A DNA stretch of 64,000 bases from the NCBI RefSeq assembly GCF_014489575.1, contig NZ_CP060789.1, positions 1,426,001 through 1,490,000 on the forward strand. Direction: 5' to 3'. A model generated the notes under the pieces. It made no database searches, was not told the DNA's origin, and worked only from the letters and a program-made list of their open reading frames with translations. The translations under genes were made by a program, and so were the position numbers. Origin of the DNA: Tessaracoccus defluvii. Its GTDB lineage: Bacteria; Actinomycetota; Actinomycetes; Propionibacteriales; Propionibacteriaceae. Shown here one piece after another: positions 27,391 to 38,962 of this stretch (position 1 is the stretch's first letter; the number at the start of each line of letters is the position of its first letter).

Positions 27391-28595
27391 TGTGCGCTCA
27401 CCTCCTCCTCCTGCGGAGTCAGCAGCGCCAGCACCTCGTCGACGTCGGTGGCGCCGCGCAGCCGCTCGGCGTTGCCCCGGTCGGCGAGGGTCGTGGCCAG
27501 AGCCGACAGGATCGAGACGTGCTCGTCACTGTTCGACGCGATGGGGATCAGGACGTGGACGGTCTCGCCGTCCCAGTCGACTCCGCCGGGGAACTGCAGG
27601 AACCCCAGCGCTGCCTTGGAGATGTACCTCCTGGACTCGTTGGTTCCGTGCGGGATCGCGACGCCCTCGCCCAGGTAGGTGGTGGTCTGCAGCTCGCGAG
27701 CGAGCATGCCGTCGATGTAGCCGGGAGCCGCTGCGCCCGAGTCGACGAGCACCTGGCCCGCCTGTCGGATCGCGTCGTCCTTGCTCGTCGCGGTGAGCCC
27801 CAGCCGGACGTTCTCGCGCGGCAGCACTCCGGCCTGCAACGTCTTGCGGCGCTTCCTCGGGGCGGCGGCCGGTGCCGGCGTCGCCTCGGCCGGGACGGGC
27901 GTGTCCTGGACCTGTCCGGACGGCTCGCCCAGCCCTGTAGCGGTCAAGTCGCGGCCCTCGCGGATCGCGGTCTCGACCCTGTCGAAGGCCGGGTCCCCCA
28001 GGTACGTCGCGAAGGGGACGATCAGGCTTCCTGGCACCCGCTTGGCGGCCCGACTCGCGAGTCCCTCCTGCGTCAGCACGACGGTGGCGTCGGCGGGAAT
28101 CTCGTCGACGGGTGTGTGCACGACCTCGACGCCGTACGGGGCGAGCTTCTTCTTGAGCTGTCCGGCGACCATCACGGACGAGCCCATGCCCGCGTCACAG
28201 GCGACGACCACCTTGCGGATGGCGGCGCCCGCGATCGCCGTCAGGCCACCCACGTGGCCGACGGACGAGCCGGACGGCGTCGCGGCCTCGACGGCCGCGG
28301 TGTCGTCGGCGCCCTTGCCGAATTTCAGCAGGGCGGAGGCCACGACGAAGGAGACCACGGTCGCGGTGAGCACCGTCAGGATCATCGGGATGTGTCCGCC
28401 AGGGCCGGTCACCGCGAAGTACGCGAGGATCGATCCCGGCGAGGCCGGGGCGACGAGACCCGCACCGGTGAGCGTCGCCACGAACAGGCCCGACATGGAG
28501 CCCAGGATCATCGCGACGATCATGATCGGCTTCATCAGGACGTACGGGAAGTAGATCTCGTGGATGCCGCCGAGGAAGTGGATGACGGCCGCATG
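27387..28595 (-). pseudogene. mtlA: Mannitol-specific PTS enzyme EIICBA, 5' truncated
   Basis: The frame opens right after a TGA at 28596-28598 with AVIHFLGGIHEIYFPYVLMKP, a segment that lies well inside the MtlA membrane domain. Some 250 upstream residues are missing. The remainder has the end of EIIC (GLVAPASPGSILAYFAV), EIIB with phospho-cysteine (VVACDAGMGSSVM) and EIIA with phospho-histidine (GVAIPHGTNE). Upstream DNA is a short AT-rich promoter-like stretch, then the ilvC terminator, so no full gene could lie there. A shorter product from ATG 28535 could still supply EIIB and EIIA functions. Confidence 0.85.
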
Positions 28596-28634
28596 TCAAT
28601 AGGTTCCCAACATTTATTCCTGTGTTTATGTTGG
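28594..28634 (-). promoter_or_regulatory. AT-rich operator/promoter remnant in front of truncated mtlA
   Basis: CCAACAT (28607-28613) and ATGTTGG (28628-28634) are inverted arms in an AT-rich stretch that contrasts with the GC-rich surroundings. TTGACA lies at 28594-28599 on the minus strand, directly at the edge of the surviving mtlA reading frame. It looks like an original operator and -35 whose downstream DNA was deleted. Confidence 0.45.
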
Positions 28635-28657
28635 TTTTGGACGTGTCGCGGGAAACA

Positions 28658-28691
28658 GAAGGGCCGGCACCTCTGCAGGTGCCGGCCCTTC
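28658..28691 (-). terminator. Terminator of the ilvBNC operon
   Basis: GAAGGGCCGGCACCT (28658-28672) and AGGTGCCGGCCCTTC (28677-28691) make a perfect 15-bp stem with loop CTGC, 17 bases after the ilvC stop. The T-rich tract is short. Confidence 0.8.
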
Positions 28692-28707
28692 ACGGTGCGG
28701 GGGTCGC

Positions 28708-29751
<1,044 letters not shown>

Positions 29752-29758
29752 TTACTTT

Positions 29759-30262
29759 CTACTTTGACTTCTCGGTGAGGGTCTTGGCGCCGCGCCCGAG
29801 CGCGACCTGACCCGACTGGACCAGCTCGACGATGCCGTGCGGGGACAGCATCTCCAGCAGCGCCTGCAGCTTCTCGTCGCTGCCGGTGGCCTCGATGGTG
29901 ATAGTCTCCGCGGACACGTCGACCGCCTTGCCACGGAACAGGCCGACGACGTCGATGACCTGGCTGCGGGTCGCGGCGTCCGCGCGGACCTTGACGAGCA
30001 CCATCTCACGCCGGACGGCGCTGTCGCCGAGCTCGAGGACCTTGCGGACCTCGATCAGCTTGTTCAGCTGCTTGACGATCTGCTCGAGCGCCGCCTCGTC
30101 GGCCACCTGCGCGACGACCGTCATGCGCGAGACCTCCTCGCGCTCGGTCGGGCCGACGGCCAGCGACTGGATGTTGAACCCGCGCCGCGAGAACAGCGCG
30201 GAGATACGGGTGAGAACGCCCGGCCGGTTGGAGACCAGGATGGACAGGGTGTGGGTCTTCAC
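29759..30262 (-). CDS. ilvN: Acetolactate synthase small subunit
   Basis: I chose the GTG start at 30262 ([21 protein letters not shown]), because it overlaps the ilvB stop as GTGA and has GAGGAGATCCT before it. It has 167 residues: an ACT domain (residues 5-75) for valine feedback and the C-terminal ALS_ss domain ([22 protein letters not shown]). It is translationally coupled to ilvB. Confidence 0.95.
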   Translation of the reverse strand: MKTHTLSILVSNRPGVLTRISALFSRRGFNIQSLAVGPTEREEVSRMTVVAQVADEAALEQIVKQLNKLIEVRKVLELGDSAVRREMVLVKVRADAATRSQVIDVVGLFRGKAVDVSAETITIEATGSDEKLQALLEMLSPHGIVELVQSGQVALGRGAKTLTEKSK

Positions 30263-32001
30263 AGGATCTCCTCGTCCCAATCGGGCGCCATGTCGCGGGC
30301 GACCCGGATCTCGTCGTTACTGACGCCGGCGGCCACCATCGGCCACACCATCGCGTCCTTGTGCACCACGAACTCGATCACGACCGGTCGGTCGTTGACC
30401 TCGAGCGCCCTGGTGATGGCGGCGTCCATCTCCTCCTCGTTGGTGGCACGCAGCCCCAGGCAGCCCATGGCCTCTGCCAGCATCGGGAAGTTGGGCAGCG
30501 TCTCGGTGGAGAGGTCCGTGTTGGAGTAGCGGCCGTCGTAGAACAGCGACTGCCACTGCCGGACCATGCCGAGGGCGTTGTTGTTGATCACCGCGATCTT
30601 GATCGGGATGTTGTTGAGGGCGCAGGTGACGAGCTCCTGGTTCGTCATCTGGAAGCAGCCGTCGCCGTCGATGCCCCACACCGTGGCGTCCGGGTTCGCG
30701 ACCTTGGCGCCCATGGCGGCAGGGACACAGAAGCCCATCGTGCCGGCACCGCCCGAGTTGACCCACCGGTGCGGCTTCTCGTGCGGGAGGAAGTGGGCCG
30801 CCCACATCTGGTGCTGGCCGACTCCGGCCGCGTAGATGCTGTCGGGCGGGCTGAGCTGGCCGATGCGCTGGATGACCTCCTGCGGCGACAGCCTGCCGTC
30901 CGGATCCTCCTCCCAGCGGGGCTGGTAGCGGGCGCGCATGGTGCCGAGCTGACGGCGCCACGCGTCGGCCTCGGGCGCGGGATACGCGTCCATGGCCTCG
31001 GTCAGCTGCTGCAGCGTCAGCTTCACGTCGCCGACGATGGGCACGTCGACCGCCTTGTTCTTCCCGATCTCCGCCGGGTCGATGTCGGCGTGGATGATCT
31101 TCGCGCCGACGGCGAAGCTGTCCAGCTTGCCGGTGACCCTGTCGTCGAAACGGGTCCCCAGCGCGATGAGGAGGTCGGCCTTCTGGAGGGCACCGACGGC
31201 GGCGACGGTGCCGTGCATACCGGGCATGCCCATGTTCAGCTCGTTGCTGTCGGGGAGGACCCCTCGGGCCATCAGCGTGGTGACAACGGGGATGCGGGTC
31301 TTGGCGACGAACTCGGCGAGCTCATCCTGGGCGCGGGCGAGGCTGACCCCGCCGCCGACGTACAGGACCGGGCGGGTCGACTCCGAGATGAGCCGTGCGG
31401 CTGCACGGATCTGGCGGGAGTGGGGCCGGATGGTCGGCTTGTAGCCGGGCAGATCCAGTTCCTCCGGCCACACGAACGGGGCGCTGTTGACCAGCGCATC
31501 CTTGGCGATGTCGACCAGCACAGGCCCGGGACGGCCGGTGGAGGCGATGTGGAAGGCCTCCTTGACGGCCAGCGGGATGTCGGCGACGTTCTTGATGAGG
31601 AAGCTGTGCTTGGTGATCGGCATCGTGATGCCGCGGATGTCCGCCTCCTGGAAGGCGTCCGTGCCGATGGCGTGGCTGTTGACCTGCCCGGTGATGGCGA
31701 CGATCGGCGTCGAGTCCATGTAGGCGTTGGCGATCGCCGTCACCAGGTTCGTCGCCCCGGGGCCGGAGGTGGCGATGCAGACCCCGACCCTGCCCGACAC
31801 CATGGCGTAGCCCTCGGCCGCATGGCCGGCGCCCTGCTCGTGGCGGACGAGGATGTGGCGGATCTTCGAGTCGTACAGCGGATCGTAGGCCGGAAGGATG
31901 GCGCCGCCCGGGATACCGAACGCTACGTCGACGCCCATTCGTTCCAGTGACTCGACGAGCGCCTGCGCCCCCGTCATGAGCTGACCGTCAGTCTGCGTCA
32001 T
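30259..32001 (-). CDS. ilvB: Acetolactate synthase large subunit
   Basis: This 580-residue TPP enzyme has [17 protein letters not shown], the glutamate of [14 protein letters not shown], and the TPP-binding [29 protein letters not shown]. It condenses two pyruvates or pyruvate with 2-oxobutyrate. It is preceded by a leader peptide rich in branched-chain residues and a terminator-like T-run, so expression should be set by attenuation. It is followed by overlapping ilvN. Confidence 0.97.
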   Translation of the reverse strand: MTQTDGQLMTGAQALVESLERMGVDVAFGIPGGAILPAYDPLYDSKIRHILVRHEQGAGHAAEGYAMVSGRVGVCIATSGPGATNLVTAIANAYMDSTPIVAITGQVNSHAIGTDAFQEADIRGITMPITKHSFLIKNVADIPLAVKEAFHIASTGRPGPVLVDIAKDALVNSAPFVWPEELDLPGYKPTIRPHSRQIRAAARLISESTRPVLYVGGGVSLARAQDELAEFVAKTRIPVVTTLMARGVLPDSNELNMGMPGMHGTVAAVGALQKADLLIALGTRFDDRVTGKLDSFAVGAKIIHADIDPAEIGKNKAVDVPIVGDVKLTLQQLTEAMDAYPAPEADAWRRQLGTMRARYQPRWEEDPDGRLSPQEVIQRIGQLSPPDSIYAAGVGQHQMWAAHFLPHEKPHRWVNSGGAGTMGFCVPAAMGAKVANPDATVWGIDGDGCFQMTNQELVTCALNNIPIKIAVINNNALGMVRQWQSLFYDGRYSNTDLSTETLPNFPMLAEAMGCLGLRATNEEEMDAAITRALEVNDRPVVIEFVVHKDAMVWPMVAAGVSNDEIRVARDMAPDWDEEIL

Positions 32002-32044
32002 TGCCTCTCCCTTCTCGTGACAGTCACGGCTTGTAGGTCCCCTT

Positions 32045-32144
32045 CAAGAAAAAACCCCCGCCGCCCGGTTGGGCATACGAGGGAGCGCTTCGCTGGATTC
32101 GTCGCGAAGCGCTAGTGGATGACTACGAGCCGGCTGATGGGCAT
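32045..32144 (-). promoter_or_regulatory. Branched-chain amino-acid attenuator of ilvBNC
   Basis: After the leader peptide comes a perfect inverted repeat, AGCGCTTCGC (32084-32093) and GCGAAGCGCT (32104-32113), overlapping the leader stop. A second GC-rich element (around 32055-32083, containing GCCC-AACC-GGGC) runs into six Ts at 32049-32054 on the minus strand. The arrangement of leader peptide, early hairpin and terminator with U-run is that of transcription attenuation. The exact alternative pairings are inferred. Confidence 0.8.
32112..32144 (-). CDS. ilvB leader peptide MPISRLVVIH
   Basis: On the minus strand ATG at 32144 opens a 10-codon frame, MPISRLVVIH, ending in TAG. Five of ten residues are Ile, Leu or Val, including a consecutive Leu-Val-Val-Ile run. 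Its stop codon lies in the first attenuator hairpin, which is the expected geometry for ribosome stalling control. It is too short for gene finders. Confidence 0.82.
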   Translation of the reverse strand: MPISRLVVIH

Positions 32145-32279
32145 GGGTCAACCTTCGTCGCTGGCCCCACGCGTGTCAAGCCTCGGCCTGACCGGTTCCG
32201 ACATGTAAGACGCCGGGCAGAGACGCCGACGGGCCGGGACTCGCGTCCCGACCCGTCGGCATGTGGCAACTGGTGGCTA

Positions 32280-32774
32280 TCAGGCCGTGGTGTCCCCGAC
32301 GACGGCGTCGGCGGCAGCGGCGGGCTTGATGGTGGTGAACGCCCAGCCCATGAGGCCGATGATCAGGCCGAGGCCCATCACGAGGGCCGACACGCCGTAG
32401 GCGATGACGGAGCTGAACAGGGAGGCGCGGAGGAACGAGCCGTTCATGACGGTGTTGCGCTGGGCCTGGTACTTCTCGGCAACCTCGGGGTTGTCCTTGT
32501 TCTCGGTGACGAGCGCGCCGAGTTCGGCGTAGGTCTTGCCCTCGGACGCCTTCATGGCGTGCATGTTGATGGCTTCAGCCTGCGCGAAGGCCGTCAGCGG
32601 GCCGCCGACCTCCTTGTTCTTGAACGCGCCGCCCATGAACTGCGAGTCACCGGGGACGGTGATCCGCTCGGCCTGGAGCTGCGACGTGACGGTGCCCCAG
32701 GTGAGGGCGCCAGCGACGATCATGATGATTCCGGCGACGATCGACAGGACGCCGACGATCTTGGTGGCCTTCAT
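32280..32774 (-). CDS. Two-helix membrane protein of unknown function
   Basis: I chose the ATG at 32774 (MKATKIVGVLSIVAGIIMIVAGALTWG) with GGGAAGGGA upstream. The 164-residue protein has helices at about residues 6-27 and 120-148 flanking an outside loop with a TYAELGALVTENKDNPEVAEKY segment. I recognise it only as a common actinobacterial membrane protein with no established function. It stands alone between ilvB's leader and the HIT gene. Confidence 0.8.
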   Translation of the reverse strand: MKATKIVGVLSIVAGIIMIVAGALTWGTVTSQLQAERITVPGDSQFMGGAFKNKEVGGPLTAFAQAEAINMHAMKASEGKTYAELGALVTENKDNPEVAEKYQAQRNTVMNGSFLRASLFSSVIAYGVSALVMGLGLIIGLMGWAFTTIKPAAAADAVVGDTTA

Positions 32775-32896
32775 TGAGGTCCCTTCCCTGTTATCTGTTG
32801 CGGGAGCGCGTCCACGCACCCCGGTTATGAGGACCACTCTAGGAGTGGCCGATTCCTCTTAACCATGGGGCCCCTACAACGTGTAGCAGAGGGATG

Positions 32897-33295
32897 CTAC
32901 TCTGCGCCCCCCAGTTTCCGCCAAACGTCGTCCATCGGCGCGGCGACAGGCACCTTCAGGTTGGCGATGCCCGGCGTGTCGGCATAGCGGGGAAGCACGT
33001 GCACGTGGGTGTGGAACACCTCCTGGCCGGCGACGGCGCCGGCGTTGGACACCACGTTGCAGGCCTCAGCGCCGAGCCTCTCCTTCAGCAGCCGGCCGAC
33101 GCGGGCGACGGCGGGAGCGATCTCGGCCAGGACGGTGTCGTCGTCGAGGATGTCGGTGCTGTGCCGCCTCGGCACGACGAGGGTGTGGCCCTCCTGCCAG
33201 GGCGAGATGTCGAGGAACGCGTAGGCGACGTCGTCCTCGTAGACCTTCTTCGACGGGATGTCACCCGCGATGATCGAGCAGAACAGGCAGTCCAT
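32897..33295 (-). CDS. HIT family protein
   Basis: This 132-residue protein starts MDCLFCSIIAGDIPSKKVYEDDVAYAFLDISP and ends with the catalytic histidine triad FHTHVHVLPRY. Two cysteines at the N-terminus (CLFC) are typical of HinT-like proteins that bind zinc. Members hydrolyse nucleotide phosphoramidates or adenylates. It is followed downstream by the membrane protein on the same strand and preceded by hisF 41 bases upstream. Confidence 0.94.
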   Translation of the reverse strand: MDCLFCSIIAGDIPSKKVYEDDVAYAFLDISPWQEGHTLVVPRRHSTDILDDDTVLAEIAPAVARVGRLLKERLGAEACNVVSNAGAVAGQEVFHTHVHVLPRYADTPGIANLKVPVAAPMDDVWRKLGGAE

Positions 33296-33336
33296 GGTGA
33301 CCTTTCCGGTGATGCGTTGACGGGACGTCCGCCGAT

Positions 33337-34097
33337 TCAGCGGACCTCGTAGCCGGCGCCGCGCAGCCCGGCCTTGACGTCGGCGATGGTGAGGGTGCCG
33401 TAGTGGAAGACGCTGGCGGCGAGCAGGGCGTCGGCGCCGACGGCGGCCGCGTCGATGAAGTGCTGCACGGTCCCCGCGCCGCCGGAGGCGATCAGCGGCA
33501 CGTCGACCGCGTCACGGACGGCGCGCAGCATGTCGAGGTCGAAGCCGTCGGTGGTGCCGTCGGCGTCCATCGAGTTGAGGAGCACCTCCCCGATGCCACG
33601 GTCCGCGGCCTCCCGCGCCCAGGCGATGGCGTCGATGCCCGCCGATCGGCGGCCGCCGTGCGTGGTGACCCCGTAGCCGGACGGCATCCCCGCCTCGCGC
33701 CTGGCGTCGAGCGAGAGGACGAGGACCTGGTTGCCGAACACGCGGGCGATCTCGTCGATCACGTCGGGGCGTGCGAGCGCGCCGGTGTTGATGCCCACCT
33801 TGTCGGCGCCGGAGCGCAGGAGGACATCGACGTCCTCGACGCTGCGCACTCCCCGCCGACCGTCAACGGGATGAAGACGCTCTCCGCGCACCGGGTCACC
33901 ATCTCCCGCGTGGTCGCCCGGCCGTCGGAGGAGGCGGAGATGTCGAGGAACGTCAGCTCGTCGGCGCCGTCCGCCGAGTAGCGGGCCGCCAGCTCGACGG
34001 GGTCGCCGGCGTCACGGAGATTGGTGAAGTTGACCCCCTTGACGACGCGGCCGTCGTGGACGTCGAGGCAGGGGATCACGCGGAGGGCAACAGACAT
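33337..34097 (-). CDS. hisF: Imidazole glycerol phosphate synthase subunit HisF (one apparent frameshift)
   Basis: [24 protein letters not shown] contains the catalytic Asp, and [25 protein letters not shown] spans the break. [21 protein letters not shown] and [14 protein letters not shown] complete the TIM barrel. One base is missing from a G-run at about 33850. Restored length is 253 residues, standard for HisF. No other his genes are in the window. It follows helY on the same strand. Confidence 0.92.
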
Positions 34098-34129
34098 GGG
34101 CGTCAGGCTACCGGGCCGGCACCGGAGCG

Positions 34130-36897
34130 TCAGTCCTCGCTCAGATCCGTGCTGACGACGCCACGGCGCATAGCGTCGGCCGCCGTGTGGCAGGTGCGGC
34201 GCAGGTCACCGGGGCCGGCCGCGTTGGCGAGCTGCCCGAGCAGGTCGACGACCTGACGCACCCAGCGGACGAAGTCGCCGGCGGAGAGACCGGTGAGCGC
34301 GAGCACCTTGGCCAGTTCCTGTCCGCTGGCCCAGCGCCAGGCCGCCTCGGCGAAGCCGATGTCCGGTTCCCGGCCCCGGTCCCGCTTGTGGTGGCGCTCC
34401 AGCTGGCCGACGTCGCGCCAGACGGACCGCAGGTCCGACTGGGCGCGCTCCGACAGCGCATCGGGCATGCGGGGGTGGGCCGCGTCGCGGCTCGGGCGCG
34501 ACTCGTAGACCAGCGACGACACGACGGCGGCAAGCTGCGCCGGGTCGAGGCCGGCGAAGACGTCGCGGCGGATGCACTCGGCGGCCACGAGGTCGAGCTC
34601 GTTGTAGATGCGCCGCAGCATCCTGCCCGCGTCGGTCAGCTCGCCGCCGTCGAGGTAGCCGAGCTCCCCGAGGACGGCGGTGACCCGGTCGAACTGGACA
34701 GCCAGCGAGTTGGCGCGGCCGGTGACCTGGGCCTCGATCCGGGCGGCCTCCCGCTCGAGGCGCAGGATCGCGGCGGCGTGCACCGCGTGGGCCTCGCGGT
34801 CCGGGCAGGCGTGACAGGGGTGGGCCTTCAGCTGGCGGCGCAGCCCCGCGATCTGCTCCACGACCGCCTCGTCGCTCGGGAACGCGGTGTCCGGGACGTC
34901 CGGCGACACAGCCTCGAGCTTGTCCGACATGGCCGTCAGGAGGGCGCGGCGGGAGCGGCGGTCCTTCAGCGAGAAGTCGCGCGGCACCCGGACGCGCCCG
35001 ACGGGGTGCAACGGTCCCGGCACGTCGTAGGGCTGCAGCTTCAGCACCGTGTGGTCGGCGGAGATCGTCTGCACCCAGGGCTGGGCGTCACGGCTCGACT
35101 TCTGACCGACGCGGAGCACCACGGACCAGCCCTGCCGCGGCAGGTGCACGAGGTCTCCGGCCATCAGCCGGGTGAAGGAGTCGCCGACGTCCTCGGTCCG
35201 CTCCCGCTTCCTCGCCTTTGCCGACGTGCTCTCGAGCCGTGTCACCTCGTCGCGGAGCCGGGCGTACTCCATGAAGTCGCCGAGGTGACACTCGGCGGCC
35301 TCCCGCGCGGAGGCGATGTCGAGCTGCAGGCCGCGCTCGGCCCGGGTCGCCTGCACGACGGAGCGGTCGGTCTGGAACTGTGCGAACGACTCGTCGAGCA
35401 GGTCGCGGGCCCTCTCCCTGCCCAGGGTCGCCATCAGGTTGACGGCCATGTTGTAGGTGGGCGCGAAGCTGGAGCGCAACGGGTAGGTGCGCCGCGAAGC
35501 GAGGCCCGCCACGGCCCGCGGGTCCATCCCCGGCTGCCACAGGACGACGGCGTGTCCCTCGACGTCGATGCCGCGGCGGCCCGCCCGTCCGGTGAGCTGC
35601 GTGTACTCGCCGGGGGTGATGTCGACGTGCGCCTCGCCGTTGTACTTGACGAGCTTGTCGAGGACGACGGTGCGGGCCGGCATGTTGATGCCGAGCGCGA
35701 GGGTCTCGGTGGCGAAGACCAGCTTCAGCGCGCCGGTGGAGAACCCCTCCTCCACGATGGCCTTGAAGGTGGGAAGCTGGCCAGCATGGTGCGCCGCCAC
35801 CCCCATGGTCAGGGCATGGCGGAAGTCCTCGTAGCCGAGCACCCGCAGGTCGGCGGCCCCGAGGCCGGCGACGTGCCGGTCCGCGATGTCACCCAGCAGC
35901 TCGGCCTCGGCGCGATTGGTCAGCCGGATGCCGCCGTCGACGACCTGACGCACCGCGGCGTCGCAGCCGACGCGGGAGAAGATGAAGTAAATGGCCGGGA
36001 GCAGGTTGGCGCGCTCCAGCACGATCGCCACCTCGCCGCGGCCGGCCGGGCGGCCGGCGAACCGGGGGTGCGCCGCTCCCCCGTACTGCCCCGAGCCGCG
36101 CCCGTGGCCGGTGCGGCCCGGCCCGAACGTCCCCGCGGGTTGCGGGCGTCGTCGCGGACACGGGTGGCCTCGCCCTTCGAGATCTGCAGGAGCTCCCGGT
36201 TGACCCGCGCGGCCCGGTCGGCCGGCCGCTCCTGCGCGGTGGGGGCCACGCCCTCGAACAGGTCGACCAGGCGTCTCTCGGCAAGCACGTGCTGGTAGAG
36301 CGGCACGGGACGGCGCTCCGACACGACGACGGCGAACTCGCCGCGGACCGTGCGCAGCCAGTCGCCGAAGTCCTCCACGTTGCTGACGGTCGCCGACAGC
36401 GCCACCAGGGAGACCGAGTCGGCGAGCGACAGGATGACCTCCTCCCACACTGCGCCGCGGAACCGGTCGGACAGGTAGTGGACCTCGTCCATCACCACGT
36501 AGCCGAGGTTGCCAAGCGTCGGGGAACCGGCGTAGATCATGTTCCGCAGCACCTCGGTGGTCATCACGACCACCTGCGCCTCGGAGTTGACGGTCATGTC
36601 GCCGGTCAGCAGCCCGACCCGGTCGGAGCCGTAGCGTTCGACGAGGTCGTGGTACTTCTGGTTCGACAGCGCCTTGATGGGGGTCGTGTAGAAGCACTTG
36701 CGGCCGCTGGTGACGGCCAGGTGCACCGCGAACTCCCCCACGACCGTCTTGCCCGCACCGGTCGGTGCCGCGACCAGAACGCCGCGGCCGGCGGCGAGTT
36801 CGACGCACGACTCGACCTGGTAGTCGTCGAGCCGGTACGGATAGAGGGAGGCGAACTCGGCAACCTCGGCGGGAATCTCGGTGCTCACCGTGTCCAC
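34130..36897 (-). CDS. helY: DEVH-box RNA helicase HelY (one apparent frameshift)
   Basis: The N-terminal part has Walker [11 protein letters not shown], the DEVH box ([15 protein letters not shown]) and SATVSN. After a break at about 36135 (G-run in NPRGTFGPG) the sequence continues with the second helicase domain ([32 protein letters not shown]) and the Ski2/Mtr4-like C-terminal domain ([29 protein letters not shown]). Repaired length is 922 residues. In M. tuberculosis helY adjoins tatC-tatA-pafC-pafB, the order seen here with one lipid-kinase gene inserted. Confidence 0.92.
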
Positions 36898-36907
36898 GCT
36901 AGCAGCG

Positions 36908-37822
36908 CTAGGCGACGATGACCCTGAGCGCTCCCGGCGCGATCTCGACGGTGGCGGGCACCTGGCCCAGTTCCTCGCCGTCTCCCATGATGAACAGCCC
37001 GTCTCCGTCGACGGTCACGTGGCGTGCCCGCAGGAGTTCGACGGCCGGGTCCTTGACGAAGTTGCCGGAATACAGCGAGGGCAGCAGCCGCAGCAGCTTG
37101 CCGCGGGAGGCCTCCTTGATGACGGTGATGTCGAGCAGCCCGTCGGCGGGGTCGGCGTCGGGCGCGATGCGCATGCCTCCGCCGAAGAGTCCGGTGTTGG
37201 CGACCGCTACCAGCATCGCCCGCAGCTCCCGCTCCTGACCGTCGACGGTGAGCCGGTAGGTCAGCGGAGAGAAGTTCGCGAGTTCCCGGAGCGCGATGTA
37301 GCCGTAGCTGAGCGCGCCGAGCCGGATCCGGATGTCGTTGGTGGCCCGGTTGACACGGGCGTCGTAGCCGCTGGAGACGACGGCCCCGACGTAGTACTGC
37401 CCGTCCGGGTTCATGACGTGGGAGAGGTCCACCTGCCGGGTGCGGCCGTGGACGATGGCCTCGACGGCCTCGTGGATGCCGCCGGGGATGCCGACGCCGC
37501 GCGCAAAATCATTGCCGGTTCCTGCGGGCACGAGCCCCAGGGTCGCCTCGGTGCCTGCGCAGGCGTTGAGGCCGAGGTGCGCCATGCCGTCGCCGCCCAT
37601 CACGACGACGAGATCGCCGCCGCGTGCGCTCAGCGCGGCCGTCCGGGTGAGGTCGCGGGCCTCCTCGAAGGAGTTCGAGACGACGACGTGCAGCTGGGCG
37701 TCGGGGAGGCCGGCCATGAGCCGGGCGCGGACCTTCGGCAGCACCCGTCCAGCCCTGCCCCCGCCGGAGCGGGCATTGCAGACGACGGTGACGAGCCGCC
37801 GTTTCGCGAGTTCGTTGGTCAC
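36908..37822 (-). CDS. Diacylglycerol/lipid kinase family protein
   Basis: This 304-residue protein uses a GTG start at 37822 that overlaps the tatC stop by 4 bases. VCNARSGGGRAGRVLPKVRARL, VVVMGGDGMAHLGLNAC and LGLVPAGTGNDFARGVGIP are DAGK-catalytic-domain motifs (GGDG and GTGNDFA). Such enzymes phosphorylate diacylglycerol or related lipids at the membrane. It lies between tatC and helY, where M. tuberculosis has no gene. Confidence 0.93.
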   Translation of the reverse strand: MTNELAKRRLVTVVCNARSGGGRAGRVLPKVRARLMAGLPDAQLHVVVSNSFEEARDLTRTAALSARGGDLVVVMGGDGMAHLGLNACAGTEATLGLVPAGTGNDFARGVGIPGGIHEAVEAIVHGRTRQVDLSHVMNPDGQYYVGAVVSSGYDARVNRATNDIRIRLGALSYGYIALRELANFSPLTYRLTVDGQERELRAMLVAVANTGLFGGGMRIAPDADPADGLLDITVIKEASRGKLLRLLPSLYSGNFVKDPAVELLRARHVTVDGDGLFIMGDGEELGQVPATVEIAPGALRVIVA

Positions 37823-38685
37823 TTGCCGTCTTCCAGGTCGATGGCGAACTCCTCCGCCGTCTCCTCGCTGATCCCGCGCTTCTTGTCCCAGGCGCGGCAG
37901 ATCACCTCGGCGATGAGGAACATGCCGACGATCGGCACGCCGAGCGCCATCATCGAGAACGGGTCGGTCGTCGGGGTGGCCACGGCGGACAGCACGACGG
38001 CGCCGAACACGACTCCCTTGCGGGCCTTCTTGAGCTGGTAGCCGCGCACCACACCCGCCATGTTGAGGCCGACGACCACGACCGGCAGCAGGAAGCTCAG
38101 CCCGAAGACGAGCATCACCTTGATCTCCATGCTGAGGAAGTTGGCCACGTCCAGGATGTTGGTGATGTCCTGGTCCTTCGGCGTGAAGCTCAACAGCACC
38201 TCGATGCCCTTGGGCCACACGAAGTAGCCGAGCGCGGTCCCGGTGAGGAACAGCGGCAGCGAGACGGCGACGAAGGCCAGCGCGTAGCGCTTCTCCTTGG
38301 CGACGAGGCCGGGCGCGACGAAGGCCCACACCTGCCACAGCCAGAGCGGCGAGGAGAGGATGACCCCGGCCACGACGCACAGGATGACGGCGACGGTGAA
38401 GGCCTGCGTGACGCCGTTGTTGGCGATCATCGTGCTCGCGCCGAGGTTCTCCTCGAGCGCGGTGCGCGCCCGTTCCCAGGGCGCCAGCACGAAGGAGACC
38501 AGCTGCTGGTAGAAGAACGCGCTGATGATCGACCCGATGAGGACGCCGATGGCGACCACCGTGATGCGGTAGCGCAGCTCCCGCAGGTGATCGAACAGCG
38601 ACATGGTCCCGTCCGGGCCACCCTCCGGGGGCCGCAGCCACCCGAACCGACCCTTGCGGTCCGGTTCGGCGGTTGCGGAGGTCAT
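37819..38685 (-). CDS. tatC: Sec-independent translocase TatC
   Basis: I chose the start MTSATAEPDRKGRFGWLRP at 38685, just after the tatA stop. MSLFDHLRELRYRI is the TatC signature that contacts twin-arginine signals. About six membrane helices follow, including FVAPGLVAKEKRYALAFVAVSLPLFLTG. Length is 288 residues. It acts with TatA from the upstream gene. Confidence 0.95.
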   Translation of the reverse strand: MTSATAEPDRKGRFGWLRPPEGGPDGTMSLFDHLRELRYRITVVAIGVLIGSIISAFFYQQLVSFVLAPWERARTALEENLGASTMIANNGVTQAFTVAVILCVVAGVILSSPLWLWQVWAFVAPGLVAKEKRYALAFVAVSLPLFLTGTALGYFVWPKGIEVLLSFTPKDQDITNILDVANFLSMEIKVMLVFGLSFLLPVVVVGLNMAGVVRGYQLKKARKGVVFGAVVLSAVATPTTDPFSMMALGVPIVGMFLIAEVICRAWDKKRGISEETAEEFAIDLEDGK

Positions 38686-38689
38686 CGCG

Positions 38690-38914
38690 TCAGCGATCGG
38701 TGTTCTGCTCGTCCGAGCGCGGATCGATCTCCGGCTGGACGATCTCGGCGTCGACGACCTCCGGCTTGGCCTGCGAGTCGGAGCTCTTGACCTCTTCCTT
38801 GAACTCCCGGATCGAGCGACCGACACCCTTGCCGATCCCCGCGAGCCGCGAGCCGCCGAACAGCAACAGCGCCACGACGAGGACGATGGCCAGTTCCCAT
38901 CCACCTAGAGGCAT
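38690..38914 (-). CDS. tatA: Sec-independent translocase TatA
   Basis: This 74-residue protein has one N-terminal membrane helix (GGWELAIVLVVALLLFGGSRL), then an amphipathic helix (GIGKGVGRSIREFKEEVKSSD) and an acidic tail, the standard TatA/E plan. It lies 5 bases upstream of the tatC start, so the pair is coupled. A GGAAGG site precedes it. Confidence 0.95.
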   Translation of the reverse strand: MPLGGWELAIVLVVALLLFGGSRLAGIGKGVGRSIREFKEEVKSSDSQAKPEVVDAEIVQPEIDPRSDEQNTDR

Positions 38915-38962
38915 GGTGCTTCCCTTCCTAGTGACGGCTGAGCCGTCTGTAACAGATTCAGT

